Positions 28,228 through 38,051 of a DNA stretch of 64,000 bases are shown here, in pieces. The notes under the pieces are model-generated. The model searched no databases, was not told the origin of the DNA, and was given only the letters and a program-made list of their open reading frames with translations. The stretch lies in NCBI GenBank assembly GCA_029259915.1, contig JAJDED010000028.1, positions 62,001-126,000 of the forward strand, in the 5' to 3' direction. Made by a program: the position numbers and the translations under genes. Each line of letters opens with the position of its first letter. The first letter of the stretch is position 1. The stretch comes from Planctomycetota bacterium. Lineage in GTDB: Bacteria > Planctomycetota > Planctomycetia > Pirellulales > Lacipirellulaceae.

Positions 28228-28410
28228 TAGACTCCCCCACTAAGCTGATCGTGAAACGGCGGCACTATCGCGCATCCATTGTAATAACCTCTTCAGGGTA
28301 ATGCCAGAATTCTGCGGTATTTGCCCAGGAAAACTGCAACGGAGATTCCTCGGAAGACCTCGGAATGACACGAGCGGACAAATGCCGCCAGATACCTGCC
28401 TAGCAGAGAA

Positions 28411-28430
28411 AAGTAGGCAAAAGCCTACTT
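28411..28430 (-). terminator. short hairpin at the zincin-like gene end
   Basis: AAGTAGGC and GCCTACTT pair across an AAAA loop. The stop codon of the minus-strand gene (28425) lies inside the hairpin. Weak as a terminator. Confidence 0.35.
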
Positions 28431-29120
28431 CCGATGATGCCGACGGCGAACCTGGGGGCGACGCGCCTCGCGGCCACCCGAGGTTTGATAGCCGTAGCGG
28501 ATTGCAAACCACTCGGCATATCGTTCCCGGTCGGTATAGCCACTGTTCCGATCGTCGAGCAGATGGCCCAATTCGTGGATCAAAATGTTGTTGAGGTAGA
28601 AATCTTCAATCGCACTGGGGCTCCAGGTGAGCCTCCAAACTCCCACAGAGGGCCTGTCCCAGCGGCCACCGAACATTTTGGCTTCGTTGATAACCTCCGG
28701 TCGCGGCGGGGCGTAAAAAATCTCTTCGAGCGATTCTTCCAATGGATAGAGATAAAGGGTCGCTCCCCACTGCATCCCGTAGCAAGGGAAACTCTGCTTC
28801 TTACGTGTCATCCGGCTAAGCTGCACGACTTCCAAATCATTGAGGAAATGGGCAGGAAGCTCGGCTAGGCGGTCGCGAATCTGGTCAGGTGTGAGGATAT
28901 GGCGATAGCCATCACCAGGAGATTGAACCACAATTTCGTAATCGGTGTTTTCTCCCGTCGGTTCATGCCAGTCTTCAGGAGGAGAAAACGGAGCTTGTTC
29001 GTTGCGAGTGCCAAGTTGAACTCGCCGAGCCCTTTGAGACCAACTAATCTGCGTTTTAGCGGCTTGGCGTTTCGCCTGGCGAACCACAACCTTTGTCGTG
29101 TATTTTCGATTAGCGCGCAT
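28425..29120 (-). CDS. zincin-like protein (HELGH motif)
   Basis: 231 residues, very basic at both ends (RRxRR tail). Contains HELGHLLDD (H182, E183, H186), the zinc-binding HExxH of a metallopeptidase, with a downstream AEWFAIRYG helix whose Glu203 could be the third ligand, as in gluzincins. The sequence between (MFGGRWDRPSVGVWRLTWSP, YLNNILIHELGH) suggests a catalytic domain. No signal peptide. I cannot name the family. Could be a processing peptidase or an inactive relative. Confidence 0.65.
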   Translation of the reverse strand: MRANRKYTTKVVVRQAKRQAAKTQISWSQRARRVQLGTRNEQAPFSPPEDWHEPTGENTDYEIVVQSPGDGYRHILTPDQIRDRLAELPAHFLNDLEVVQLSRMTRKKQSFPCYGMQWGATLYLYPLEESLEEIFYAPPRPEVINEAKMFGGRWDRPSVGVWRLTWSPSAIEDFYLNNILIHELGHLLDDRNSGYTDRERYAEWFAIRYGYQTSGGREARRPQVRRRHHRK

Positions 29121-29436
29121 TGCAGAACCTTAATGCAGTACTGGAGTTACTGCGTTTATGCTGTTGTTTTCCGTTAAGCCGAAACGCAGGTGGGTAAACG
29201 TTCGACTGTTGGCGACCCCTAGAGAAGCTCGACGGGCCGCAACTGGCTACTACCATCCTAGGCAGACGGGAAGAAGGGCGTAAAATAGAAGGCGTAAGTG
29301 CAATCTATAATTAGAGTTACACACCCAATGAATACCCCTCTAGTGGGTGGGGTGTCGGGATTAGACAAGGCTCGGCAGGTCCGACAAGTTCTCGTTCGTT
29401 GGCCCATCGACTCGCAAAGAACAGAAACAGTCGAGT
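29121..29436. other. 316-bp gap with promoters only
   Basis: Between the minus-strand zincin-like gene and the plus-strand glutaredoxin. It has a TATAAT at 29306 without a good -35 box and a small dyad ACCCCTCTAGTGGGTGGGGT near 29333. Nothing else recognised. Confidence 0.4.
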
Positions 29437-29664
29437 ATGAACGTAACACTTTACACACGCAAAGGTTGCCACTTATGCGACGATGCTTATCAGGTACTCG
29501 CTCAACATGGAATCGAGCCGAGTGTCATCGATGTAGATACCAATGCGCTGCTCCGCGAAAAATTCGATACCTGCGTTCCCGTTGTTGAAATCGATGGGAA
29601 AGTTCGTTTCCGAGGCCGGATCGATCCGGTCCTACTAAAGCGTCTTCTCTCGAATAGATCGTAA
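29437..29664 (+). CDS. glutaredoxin-like protein (DUF836)
   Basis: 75 residues, one thioredoxin-fold domain. Redox centre CHLC in TRKGCHLCDDAYQVL, cis-Pro region CVPVVEIDG. The size and layout fit the small glutaredoxin-like DUF836 group, which reduces thiols or delivers electrons. The next gene follows after 9 bp, so the two are probably one operon. Confidence 0.85.
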   Translation: MNVTLYTRKGCHLCDDAYQVLAQHGIEPSVIDVDTNALLREKFDTCVPVVEIDGKVRFRGRIDPVLLKRLLSNRS

Positions 29665-29673
29665 CAATCGAAA

Positions 29674-30336
29674 ATGTCCGAAAAATGCCTGGGAATATTT
29701 GCGAAGTATTGGCAGCCGGGACAGGTAAAAACCCGCCTGGCGGCAACGATTGGCGAGCAGCGGTCCGCGCAGGTTTACCAATGGTTTCTCGAGACCCTGC
29801 TCGATCGACTGACACATTGCGGCGATCGACACATTCTTGTCTATAGCCCGCCCGAGCGAGTTGCCGACTTCGAGCAAATTGCCCCTGCCCAGTGGCAAAT
29901 CGCACCCCAAGCCGAGGGAAACCTGGGGCAAAGGATGCAAGCCTTCTTTCAGCAGCAGCACGAGTCGGGTTGTCAACGCGTGGTGTTGGTGGGCAGCGAC
30001 AGCCCGAACCTGCCGTTAGAATATGTCCGCCAGGCTTTCGAATTGCTCAACGATCATCCCGTGGTCTTGGGTCCTACCGAAGATGGAGGGTATTGGCTCA
30101 TCGGCACATCGGGCAGGGTGCAACCGATTTTCGAGAATATCCCTTGGAGCACTCCTCAGGTTTGGCCAGCCACGCTGGCGGCCCTCGACGCGGCCCAGCT
30201 TTCGCACGCAACGCTCCCCACTTGGTACGATGTGGACGTAGCAGAGGATTTAGATCGCCTAATCGATGAGCTTCAAAAAGATTGCCACAAAGATCAAGCC
30301 CTGATCAGGCTTTTGAAAAAACTCGATGAGAAATAA
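29674..30336 (+). CDS. DUF2064/TIGR04282 glycosyltransferase-like protein
   Basis: 220 residues. Nucleotide-diphospho-sugar transferase fold: N-terminal GIFAKYWQPGQVKTRLAATIG, the DSPNLPLEYVRQAF block with the conserved Asp, LGPTEDGGYWLIG and the DVDVAEDLDRLI end. This family was linked to arsenosugar biosynthesis and other small-molecule glycosylation. The substrate here is unknown. Paired with the glutaredoxin 9 bp upstream. Confidence 0.88.
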   Translation: MSEKCLGIFAKYWQPGQVKTRLAATIGEQRSAQVYQWFLETLLDRLTHCGDRHILVYSPPERVADFEQIAPAQWQIAPQAEGNLGQRMQAFFQQQHESGCQRVVLVGSDSPNLPLEYVRQAFELLNDHPVVLGPTEDGGYWLIGTSGRVQPIFENIPWSTPQVWPATLAALDAAQLSHATLPTWYDVDVAEDLDRLIDELQKDCHKDQALIRLLKKLDEK

Positions 30337-30470
30337 GTTTCTTCAGGAGTTTTCGTGACTGAATTTCAAAACAGAGTTTGCACTAAAATCATTAGTCCCA
30401 AAGGGCAATTCCTTGGCACCTGTTGGCTATATTTCGGCCCACAAAAATTCCTGACGAACCAGAATTAGCA

Positions 30471-31682
30471 ATGCCATTCTCACCAACGAAACATTTCGAC
30501 GTCCTGATCGTTGGCGGCGGTGTCGTAGGGCTTTCGATGGCTTGGGAACTGGCCCAATCGGGCACGAAAGTTTGCATTGTCGATCGGGGGGAATTCGGCA
30601 GGGAAGCGTCCTGGGCAGGCGCGGGGATGGTTCCTCCCGGGCCTACCAAAGAACATTGGCATCGCGCCACAACCATGGAACAGTTGGCAGGCCTCAGTCA
30701 GCAGTTGCACCAACCCTGGAGCGACTCGCTTCAAGAGAAAACAGGCATCGACACCGGCTATCGAATTTGCGGCTCATTGCGGTTGGCAAATACGGCAGAC
30801 GAAGAAATTCTATTGCGTAAACAAGCGGAACGCTGGAAAGCACTCGGCGTCGATTGCCAGGAGCTCGACACGCTCCAACTGGGCGAACTGGAACCGGCGC
30901 TCGCCGACCATGCCGACCAATTCACAACCGCGTTTGCGGTTCCAGGAGAATCCCAGATCCGTAATCCCAGGCATCTGCGCGCACTTGTGGCTGCTTGCCG
31001 ATTGGCAAAAGTGGACCTTCGCCCCGCCACGGCAGTTTGTCAGTTCCAAATTTCCGGAGAACGCGTGGCGGTCGCAATGACGGCTGAGGGCCCAATCGTC
31101 GCCGACAAGTTTTGCTTGACCGCCGGTTGTTGGACAGGGGAATTAGTCCAGTCGCTTGGCCTGTCTCTGCCGATTCGGCCCATACGTGGGCAGATCGCAT
31201 TGCTGGAAGGTTCCCCCGGTTTGATCCGCCGCAACATTTACGTCGGTTTGCGTTATCTTGCCCCACGCGATGATGGTCGGATTCTTGTTGGTTCGACGAT
31301 GGAAGATGCCGGATTCGTCAAACAAAATACGGTTGCCGGCACCGCGGAGTTGCTGCACTTCGCAGAAAAGTTCGGCCGCCCATTCGCGCAATTGCCACTC
31401 GCCACGTGCTGGTCAGGTTTGCGACCCGCCACCGCAGACGGCTTGCCCTACTTGGGCCGGCTGCCAGAACTAGAAAACGCCTGGATCGCCGCAGGCCATG
31501 CTCGCTCGGGTTTGCAGCTTTCGTCCGCAACGGCAGTAGTAATGCGCTCGCTGATGTTAGAAGAAGCCCCGCCGATCGACATTTCAGAACTCGGCGTTAC
31601 TAGAGAACACTCGTCGCTTGATGAATGTTCAACTTCGGACCATCCCTCCTCCAAAAATAAAGCAGAACCTTCAACTATGTAG
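30471..31682 (+). CDS. thiO: glycine oxidase ThiO
   Basis: 403 residues from ATG at 30471; a TTG-started frame at 30423 is possible but adds an uncharacteristic tail. FAD dinucleotide motif VLIVGGGVVGLSMAWELAQS, then GREASWAGAGMVPPG, typical of ThiO/D-amino-acid oxidases that make iminoglycine for the thiamine thiazole. C-terminal WSGLRPATADGLPYLGRLP and the AAGHARSGLQLSSA block close the FAD site. A polar 30-residue tail follows. No other thiamine gene is nearby. Confidence 0.9.
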   Translation: MPFSPTKHFDVLIVGGGVVGLSMAWELAQSGTKVCIVDRGEFGREASWAGAGMVPPGPTKEHWHRATTMEQLAGLSQQLHQPWSDSLQEKTGIDTGYRICGSLRLANTADEEILLRKQAERWKALGVDCQELDTLQLGELEPALADHADQFTTAFAVPGESQIRNPRHLRALVAACRLAKVDLRPATAVCQFQISGERVAVAMTAEGPIVADKFCLTAGCWTGELVQSLGLSLPIRPIRGQIALLEGSPGLIRRNIYVGLRYLAPRDDGRILVGSTMEDAGFVKQNTVAGTAELLHFAEKFGRPFAQLPLATCWSGLRPATADGLPYLGRLPELENAWIAAGHARSGLQLSSATAVVMRSLMLEEAPPIDISELGVTREHSSLDECSTSDHPSSKNKAEPSTM

Positions 31683-31713
31683 CCACAGAGATCACCGAGA
31701 CGTAGGACAGAAT

Positions 31714-32778
31714 ATGACAATCAAACTGGCAATCATTGGCGCAGGGGCAATCGGAGCGGAACACGCAAAAGCCGCGCATGCGATCGGCGCAACCGTGGCG
31801 CAAGTCGTTGATGCCGACGCCGACAAGGCCCGGCAATTTGCCGAGAAATATGCGACAACGCACACCACCGACCTCCAAGCGACGTTGACCGACGATTCAA
31901 TCAACGCCGTCATCATTGGGGTCCCCAATAAATTTCACAAGGAGCTGGCTATCGCCGCAATGGAAGCGGGAAAGGATGTCTTGCTCGAAAAACCGATGGC
32001 CATGAATGTTGCCGAGTGCGAAGAGATCAACACCGTCGCCAACCGCACGAACCGGGTTTTGCAAATTGGGCTCGTACACCGATATTCGGCAGTGGCGGTC
32101 GCCGCAAAACAATTATTGGCTGAAGAAAAGTTAGGGAAAATTTATCACGCCAAAGCACACTTATACCGTCGGCGTAGCGTACCCGGCCTGGGTCGTTGGT
32201 TCACCACCAAAGAAATAGCCGGGGGCGGCGCGTTGATCGACATAGGCGTTCACCTGTTGGACCTCTCGCTGCATCTGCTCGATTTCCCCCAAGCCACAGA
32301 AGTCTGCGGACAGGTCTACTCAAATTTTGGGGTCAAGATGCGTGATTACGTATACGAAGACATGTGGGCTGGCCCGCCCAACTTCGAGGGCATCTGCGAT
32401 GTCGACGACTCGGCCCACGCCATGGTTCGATTTGCCAACGGTGCAACCTTGGACTTGCACGTTACCTGGGCAGGAAATTTTCCCGAAGAAAGTCTTCCCG
32501 ACTCGATGATGGGCATCTTCGGGGACCAAGGGGGCATGGCCTTCAAGCTGTTTGCAGATTCCATCCAAACCACGCTTGAAAAAGCAGGCCGCGTCGAAGA
32601 CGCCGATATTCCGGCACCGAAGACCGACGCATTCCAGGATCAGTTGTCCGATTTTCTTCGCAGTATCGAATCACGCGAAGTCTACGGCGCAAACGGTGAA
32701 CAAGCCCAACAAGTGCAATCGCTGATCGATGCGATTTATCGTTCCAGCGCCGCGAAGAACTCTGTTTCGCTTCGCTAA
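31714..32778 (+). CDS. Gfo/Idh/MocA family oxidoreductase
   Basis: 354 residues. NAD(P)-binding N-terminus IKLAIIGAGAIGAEHAKAAH, the EKPMAMNVAECEE active-site Lys block, and GGGALIDIGVHLLDLSLHLL of the substrate half. Sugar or inositol dehydrogenase in general; exact substrate unknown. The start is ATG at 31714 with TAGGACAG upstream; the longer frame to 31618 overlaps thiO and is rejected. It converges on queD across a dyad. Confidence 0.92.
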   Translation: MTIKLAIIGAGAIGAEHAKAAHAIGATVAQVVDADADKARQFAEKYATTHTTDLQATLTDDSINAVIIGVPNKFHKELAIAAMEAGKDVLLEKPMAMNVAECEEINTVANRTNRVLQIGLVHRYSAVAVAAKQLLAEEKLGKIYHAKAHLYRRRSVPGLGRWFTTKEIAGGGALIDIGVHLLDLSLHLLDFPQATEVCGQVYSNFGVKMRDYVYEDMWAGPPNFEGICDVDDSAHAMVRFANGATLDLHVTWAGNFPEESLPDSMMGIFGDQGGMAFKLFADSIQTTLEKAGRVEDADIPAPKTDAFQDQLSDFLRSIESREVYGANGEQAQQVQSLIDAIYRSSAAKNSVSLR

Positions 32779-32805
32779 GCCGCGAGCGGCCGCTCCGGTT
32801 TAGCG
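32773..32805. terminator. dyad between convergent genes
   Basis: CGCTAAGCCGCGAGCGG and CCGCTCCGGTTTAGCG form a stem in the 33-bp gap, overlapping the oxidoreductase stop codon. May serve both messages; it has no T tract. Shares the CCGC(A/G)AGCGG core. Confidence 0.45.
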
Positions 32806-32811
32806 CGCAAA

Positions 32812-33216
32812 CTATTCAGGCGTATATGTCGCAAAGCAGCGTGGCGTCTCCCAGAGACGAACTTCCACTATTGGCACGCCCTGCGATCGGTTCTCTTCGA
32901 AAATCAGCTTCGCGATATTCTCTGCCGTGGGATTTTCGTCGATCAAACATAAAGGCTCCCCCATCTCTTCAAGAATGGGTACCACTGGATCGGCCCGATT
33001 GAGAATCATGCGATGGTCGAGGTGATCGTCAATCCAAGTGCTGACCGCCCGCTTGATGTCGGCAAAGTCCAAAACCATGCCGCGATGGTCAAGTTTGCTG
33101 CCTTCGATGGAAATCACAGCCCGACCATTATGCCCATGCAAATGACGGCACTTCCCCTCGTAGTTTAGGAGCCGATGGCCGTAACAAAAGTCGATTTCAC
33201 GAGTCACTCGAAACAT
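32812..33216 (-). CDS. queD: 6-carboxy-5,6,7,8-tetrahydropterin synthase
   Basis: 134 residues. Converts dihydroneopterin triphosphate to 6-carboxytetrahydropterin, first committed queuosine/7-deazaguanine step. Zinc-binding CRHLHGHNGR with catalytic Cys, the upstream FCYGHRL His, and the VRLWETP end are diagnostic. The N-terminus FRVTREIDF fits the family start. It diverges from the peptidase gene. No queE/queC/queF in the window. Confidence 0.92.
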   Translation of the reverse strand: MFRVTREIDFCYGHRLLNYEGKCRHLHGHNGRAVISIEGSKLDHRGMVLDFADIKRAVSTWIDDHLDHRMILNRADPVVPILEEMGEPLCLIDENPTAENIAKLIFEENRSQGVPIVEVRLWETPRCFATYTPE

Positions 33217-33429
33217 GGTAATGCGCTATCTTTCCAGGCAGACGTATTGCCCGAATGTGTCATGCGGTAAATGGCGAAAAACTCAGCCTAGCAAATCTCG
33301 CTACCGTTGCAATAAAGGCCTTGGCAATTGCCTGGCTGAAAGCTGCGAGCAACCCGTATTGCAATCTTCGCTTACCAGCCCGATATTAGGCGGTTCCCAG
33401 CCAGGTCCTTATGTCTTGAAAGAGCCTCC

Positions 33430-34521
33430 ATGACGTCCCATGCCAAACGTCGCGACAAAATCCGCAGCAAACTTCGCAAGAACCGACTCGACGCGATGTT
33501 GGTTACCAATTTCACGAACGTCGGCTATCTTACCGGCTTCACGGGGGATGACAGCTACCTGCTGGTCACCTGTTCAAACGACATCGTGTTAAGCGACGAA
33601 CGCTACACAACCCAGCTTGAAGAAGAATGCCCCGAACTCGAACTCGCGATTCGCGGGCCTGGAAAGAAAATGCTCTCAAGTGTGGAAGAGCAAATTAGTA
33701 GTTGCAAAATAAAGCTGCTTGGCTGCGAAGCCGATTCAATGTCGATCGCCTTGCACGAAGCATTGCATCGTGCTGTGCCCAACTGCCGCTTGGCCTCATG
33801 CCTGGGTTGGGTGGAAGAGCTGCGTGTCGTCAAAGACCGTCACGAAATCGCTCGTACGCGCGTGGCTTGCGATCAAGCCCGGCGAGCCTTCGACGTGGTG
33901 CGCGCGGCGCTGACTACCGACATGACCGAACTACAGGTAGCCGCCGATTTGGAGTACCAAGCCAGACGTTTCGGAGGAAAGTGTCTAAGTTTTCCCGCAA
34001 TCGTGGCCACGGGTGCCCGCTCGGCTTTGCCGCATGCGAGTCCTACATTGCAGCAAATTGGCGCAAGCGACTTCACCCTAATCGACTGGGGAGTGAACGA
34101 AGGGCAGTATGTGAGCGACTTGACGCGAATTTTGGTGACCGGTAAAATTTCGCCCAAACTCCGCAAAGTGTATGGAGTTGTGCTCAAGGCACAGTTGGCG
34201 GCGATTCGATCCATTCGGCCTGGAGTGGCCTGTGAGGCGGTGGACCGCAAAGCACGAAACATTATCAGCCAGGCTGGATTCGGCAAACAGTTCGGCCATG
34301 GATTGGGACACGGCACAGGACTCGATATTCACGAAGCCCCGCGACTGAGCCAAGGGCAGTCGACAAAGTTGAAGCCGGGGATGATCGTTACCGTCGAGCC
34401 GGGCATCTATCTTCCAGGTTGGGGCGGCGTGCGGATCGAGGATGATATATTAGTCACGAAGTCGGGACACGAAGTGCTGACCTCGGTTCCCAAACAATTA
34501 GAAGAGTGCGTGGTTGGGTAA
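33430..34521 (+). CDS. pepP: Xaa-Pro aminopeptidase-like M24 peptidase
   Basis: 363 residues. Creatinase-like N-terminal domain, then M24 'pita-bread' catalytic domain with five metal ligands visible: LIDWGVNEGQYVSDLTRIL (two Asp), HGLGHGTGLDIHEAP (His), TVEPGIYL (Glu) and GVRIEDDIL (Glu). Trp replaces the usual Phe in DWG. Proline-specific dipeptide cleavage expected. Could equally be pepQ-like. Placed 55 bp before accB, a common arrangement. Start ATG at 33430. Confidence 0.88.
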   Translation: MTSHAKRRDKIRSKLRKNRLDAMLVTNFTNVGYLTGFTGDDSYLLVTCSNDIVLSDERYTTQLEEECPELELAIRGPGKKMLSSVEEQISSCKIKLLGCEADSMSIALHEALHRAVPNCRLASCLGWVEELRVVKDRHEIARTRVACDQARRAFDVVRAALTTDMTELQVAADLEYQARRFGGKCLSFPAIVATGARSALPHASPTLQQIGASDFTLIDWGVNEGQYVSDLTRILVTGKISPKLRKVYGVVLKAQLAAIRSIRPGVACEAVDRKARNIISQAGFGKQFGHGLGHGTGLDIHEAPRLSQGQSTKLKPGMIVTVEPGIYLPGWGGVRIEDDILVTKSGHEVLTSVPKQLEECVVG

Positions 34522-34576
34522 TAAGCTTGTTTTACTTTCAAACGTTTGAATAGAAATTGGTGAAGGGATATTCTTC

Positions 34577-35056
34577 ATGGCCGACGGTGGTTCTGGACAG
34601 AGCGATGTGTTCGACGTGCGCAAAGTGCGTCGGCTCGTCGAATTGATGAACGAGCACGAGCTGGCCGAAGTCGATCTGCGACAGGGCGACCAGCGAATTC
34701 GCTTGCGAAGGGGACAAGAACCTGTGGTCGCCCTTGCTCCCCCTCCCGCACATGCTGCGCCTGCCCCTGCTCCTGCAACTTCAGCACCGGCCGAAGGCGA
34801 TGCCAGTGCCGAGGACCCCAATGCCACATACATTACCAGCCCCATGGTTGGCACCTTTTACACCTCCCCAAGTCCAGATGCCGCTCCGCTTATCAACGTG
34901 GGTGACCAAGTCGGACCGGAGACAGTCGTCTGTATTATCGAGGCCATGAAAGTCTTTAACGAGATCCCGGCCGAGCGTTCCGGGTCGATTGCAACCGTGC
35001 TCGTGGGAAATGGCGACTCGGTCGAGTTTGGACAGAAGCTGTTCCTGCTTAAATAA
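34577..35056 (+). CDS. accB: acetyl-CoA carboxylase biotin carboxyl carrier protein
   Basis: 159 residues. N-terminal helical segment ([22 protein letters not shown]), Ala/Pro-rich linker ([17 protein letters not shown]), biotinyl domain ending [19 protein letters not shown]. The biotin-accepting Lys is in [10 protein letters not shown] (about residue 125). AccC follows 37 bp downstream. First enzyme of fatty acid synthesis. Confidence 0.95.
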   Translation: MADGGSGQSDVFDVRKVRRLVELMNEHELAEVDLRQGDQRIRLRRGQEPVVALAPPPAHAAPAPAPATSAPAEGDASAEDPNATYITSPMVGTFYTSPSPDAAPLINVGDQVGPETVVCIIEAMKVFNEIPAERSGSIATVLVGNGDSVEFGQKLFLLK

Positions 35057-35093
35057 TTCCTTTCCTCGATCGCAAAATCTTTCGCAAGGTGCC

Positions 35094-36440
35094 ATGTACC
35101 AAAGAATTCTTGTAGCCAACCGGGGTGAAATTGCCTTGCGAATTTTTCGCGCGTGTCGCGAACTTGGCATAGAATCTGTCGCGATCTTTAGCGAAGCAGA
35201 TCGAGGGGCCCATTATCTCGATCTCGCCGACGAAGCGTACTGCGTGGGTCCGGCAAAACCGGCAGACAGCTACCTGCGAATCGCCAACGTAATTAGCGCT
35301 GCCGAGGTCGGCAATGTCCAGGCTATCCATCCTGGTTACGGTTTTCTGGCGGAAAACGCGCATTTCAACGAGGTGTGCCGCAGTTGCAAGATCGACTTTA
35401 TCGGGCCAAGTCCCGAAGCGATGGCCAAGCTGGGTGACAAAAACGTGGCCCGCTCTTTAGCGAAAAAAGCGAATGTCCCCGTCGTGCCGGGAAGCGACGG
35501 GCTGATCGCAGATGCCGGCGAGGCATTGCAATTCGCCCACAAAGTTGGTTTTCCCGTCTTGATCAAGGCAGTGGCAGGCGGTGGCGGCAAGGGAATGCGC
35601 GTGGCAGCGAACGACTTGTCGCTGAAGTCGGCTCTTCAACAAGCCCAGCAAGAAGCGGAAGCCGCCTTCGGCAATGGGGCCGTGTACTTAGAAAAGTACA
35701 TCGAACAGCCGCGGCACGTGGAAGTGCAGATCCTGGCCGATCACCATGGTAACGTCGTCCATCTATGGGAACGCGATTGCAGTGTGCAACGGCGCCATCA
35801 AAAATTGATCGAAGAAAGCCCTAGTACCAGCATCAATCAAAAAACTCGCGATGCCATGTGCGAAGCGGCCCGGCGGCTCATTCAACAGGCCGATTACACC
35901 AACGCAGCCACGGTCGAGTTTATTGTCGACAAAGACGGCAAGTACTACTTCATCGAAGTCAACGCGCGTATCCAGGTCGAACATCCCGTCACCGAAATGA
36001 TTACTGGCATCGACCTTATCAAACAGCAAATTTTAATCGCTAGCGGCGAACCTCTGGGCATACGTCAAAAAGAAATCAAGCAAAATGGCGCTGCTATCGA
36101 GTGCCGCATTAATGCCGAGAACCCTGCGAAAAACTTCCAACCCTCGCCTGGCAAGATTGATCGGCTTATCGTTCCAGGAGGGTACGGGGTGCGCTTCGAT
36201 TCGCATGCCCACAGTGGCTACGTCGTGCCGCCCTATTACGATTCGATGATCGGCAAACTAATCGTCCACCAGCCCACCCGTGCCGAGGCCATCAGTACCA
36301 TGCAGCGGGCTCTCGCCGAATTGCGCGTCGACGGCATCCACACCACCACTCCGCTGCACAAGGACATCCTCAGCCACAGTGCCTTTGTCGAGGGTCAAAT
36401 CGATACGACTTTTGTCGAACGCATGTTTTCTTTTGGCTGA
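35094..36440 (+). CDS. accC: acetyl-CoA carboxylase biotin carboxylase subunit
   Basis: 448 residues, normal. ATP-grasp enzyme: start [23 protein letters not shown]-binding [26 protein letters not shown], and [14 protein letters not shown] motif with catalytic Glu/Asn/Arg. Start ATG at 35094 with GCAAGG nearby; the longer frame from 34989 overlaps accB and is rejected. Forms the carboxylase with AccB; AccA/D are not in the window. Confidence 0.97.
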   Translation: MYQRILVANRGEIALRIFRACRELGIESVAIFSEADRGAHYLDLADEAYCVGPAKPADSYLRIANVISAAEVGNVQAIHPGYGFLAENAHFNEVCRSCKIDFIGPSPEAMAKLGDKNVARSLAKKANVPVVPGSDGLIADAGEALQFAHKVGFPVLIKAVAGGGGKGMRVAANDLSLKSALQQAQQEAEAAFGNGAVYLEKYIEQPRHVEVQILADHHGNVVHLWERDCSVQRRHQKLIEESPSTSINQKTRDAMCEAARRLIQQADYTNAATVEFIVDKDGKYYFIEVNARIQVEHPVTEMITGIDLIKQQILIASGEPLGIRQKEIKQNGAAIECRINAENPAKNFQPSPGKIDRLIVPGGYGVRFDSHAHSGYVVPPYYDSMIGKLIVHQPTRAEAISTMQRALAELRVDGIHTTTPLHKDILSHSAFVEGQIDTTFVERMFSFG

Positions 36441-36712
36441 ATAACGCTTGTCCAAAAACGATGGTGCGATCAGTTATTAGCCGCTGGCGGAAGCGAGTGG
36501 TCTCCCCCCCCCGGCTACCGCCGGAGGCTAGGACGCAAATCTTGCAAAGCAGTGTTAAACGGTCGACCTTGCGAAACACTCATGCGAGAACGGTTCAAAT
36601 TGGGCCGTTTCCGATGCGACACTTACAAGATACAATGGCGGGTTACCAATTTTTCAGTTCAGGAACCCCTGATTGATCTTTCCCTATCAACCCACTGAAC
36701 CAACAGCAACCC

Positions 36713-38041
36713 ATGCCCGATAGCACACTTTCCCGTCCCCCACGAATGGCGCACAATTTTCGTCGTGCGGCAATTCTTTTTTCCGGAGGCCCCGCACCGG
36801 CAGCGAACGCGGTGATTTCCGCGGCAGCCACCGCATTTTTGCGAAACGATATTGAAGTCGTTGGCATCAAACACGGCTATTCCGGCTTGCAGAACTTCAG
36901 CAAAGACAATCCCCTTGTCGAAGGCCGCGACTACGTGATGGTCAATCACAAGATGCTGGGTCGCACGCGTAATTCCTCCGGAATCATGATCGGTACCGCA
37001 CGTTCCAATCCAGGTAAGTTGATTTCGCATCCGTCCCACTTATCGGACGAAGAACGAAGCGCGCCGCTTAAAACTGTTTATGAAGCTTTGCGATCTATCG
37101 GGGTAGATCTCCTCGTATCGATCGGCGGTGACGACACACTGAAAACGGCCAACAAACTGAAGATGTTTCAAGAGCGGCTGCCCATCGATGCCCACCGAAT
37201 CCCCATCGTCCACTTGCCCAAAACAATCGACAACGATTACCGCGGCATCGATTTCACCTTCGGTTATTTCACCGCAGTCGATTTCCTGGCATCCGAAGTC
37301 CGCAATTTGCTCGCCGATGCCGAGGCCAATCGCAATTACTTTCTTGTCGAATCGATGGGCCGTAGTGCCGGCTGGCTAGCTTACGGAGTCGCGATTGCTG
37401 GCGAAGCGAGTTTAGTAGTAAGTGTGGAAGACATCGTCGGCAAATACCGTGCGATCGAGGAAACAGTAAATCCACAAACGGGCGAAAAAACCTCGCGCCC
37501 CGTCATGAATATGGAGGAGGTCATCCCGCGGATTGTTGCCACCATGACCACCCGCGAGTTGGAAGGCAAAGAATATGGCGTCATCGTGATCGCCGAAGGA
37601 CTTGCCGAGTTTCTACCAAACAGCTATCTCGAAGGCATCGGTCGTGACGATCATGGCCATATCAACATCTCGGCAATCAATCTGCACGATATTTTCACGG
37701 AGCTGATCACCAAAGAATATCACAAACAGACCGGTCGAAAACGTGTGATCAAGGGCCTGCAGCTTGGCTACGAAGCACGATGTGCCAGACCTCACGCCTT
37801 CGACGTGATGCTGGGCAGTCAGTTGGGAGTCGGCGCCTATCGAGCTCTCGTGGAAAAAGGGCTCAATGGGGTGATGATCTCCGTTTCGGGCCAGTTGCAA
37901 TTGGAGTATGTCCCCTTCGACACGTTGGTCGACCCAGAAACCTTGGTTACCGTTGTGCGATACATCGAGCCTGAAAGCGATTTCCAGAAGTTGACCCGCT
38001 TCCTAGAAACGTACGTCGATGGGGGAGAAGAACTGCGCTAG
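36713..38041 (+). CDS. pfp: 6-phosphofructokinase, pyrophosphate-dependent type
   Basis: 442 residues. N-terminal AAILFSGGPAPAANAVISAA, catalytic LPKTIDNDYRGID. Two specificity positions point to pyrophosphate: IGGDDTLKTA has Asp where ATP enzymes have Gly (GGDGS), and PKTIDND has Lys where ATP enzymes have Gly (PGTIDND). This is inferred from the known family rule. It would make glycolysis reversible at this step. Monocistronic, upstream gap 272 bp with an imperfect dyad (36479-36535). Start ATG at 36713. Confidence 0.9.
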   Translation: MPDSTLSRPPRMAHNFRRAAILFSGGPAPAANAVISAAATAFLRNDIEVVGIKHGYSGLQNFSKDNPLVEGRDYVMVNHKMLGRTRNSSGIMIGTARSNPGKLISHPSHLSDEERSAPLKTVYEALRSIGVDLLVSIGGDDTLKTANKLKMFQERLPIDAHRIPIVHLPKTIDNDYRGIDFTFGYFTAVDFLASEVRNLLADAEANRNYFLVESMGRSAGWLAYGVAIAGEASLVVSVEDIVGKYRAIEETVNPQTGEKTSRPVMNMEEVIPRIVATMTTRELEGKEYGVIVIAEGLAEFLPNSYLEGIGRDDHGHINISAINLHDIFTELITKEYHKQTGRKRVIKGLQLGYEARCARPHAFDVMLGSQLGVGAYRALVEKGLNGVMISVSGQLQLEYVPFDTLVDPETLVTVVRYIEPESDFQKLTRFLETYVDGGEELR

Positions 38042-38051
38042 CACCGCAGCA

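Noticed and set aside
36595-36620. GGTTCAAATTG resembling a tRNA T-loop
   Set aside because: No acceptor, anticodon or D-arm can be built around it.
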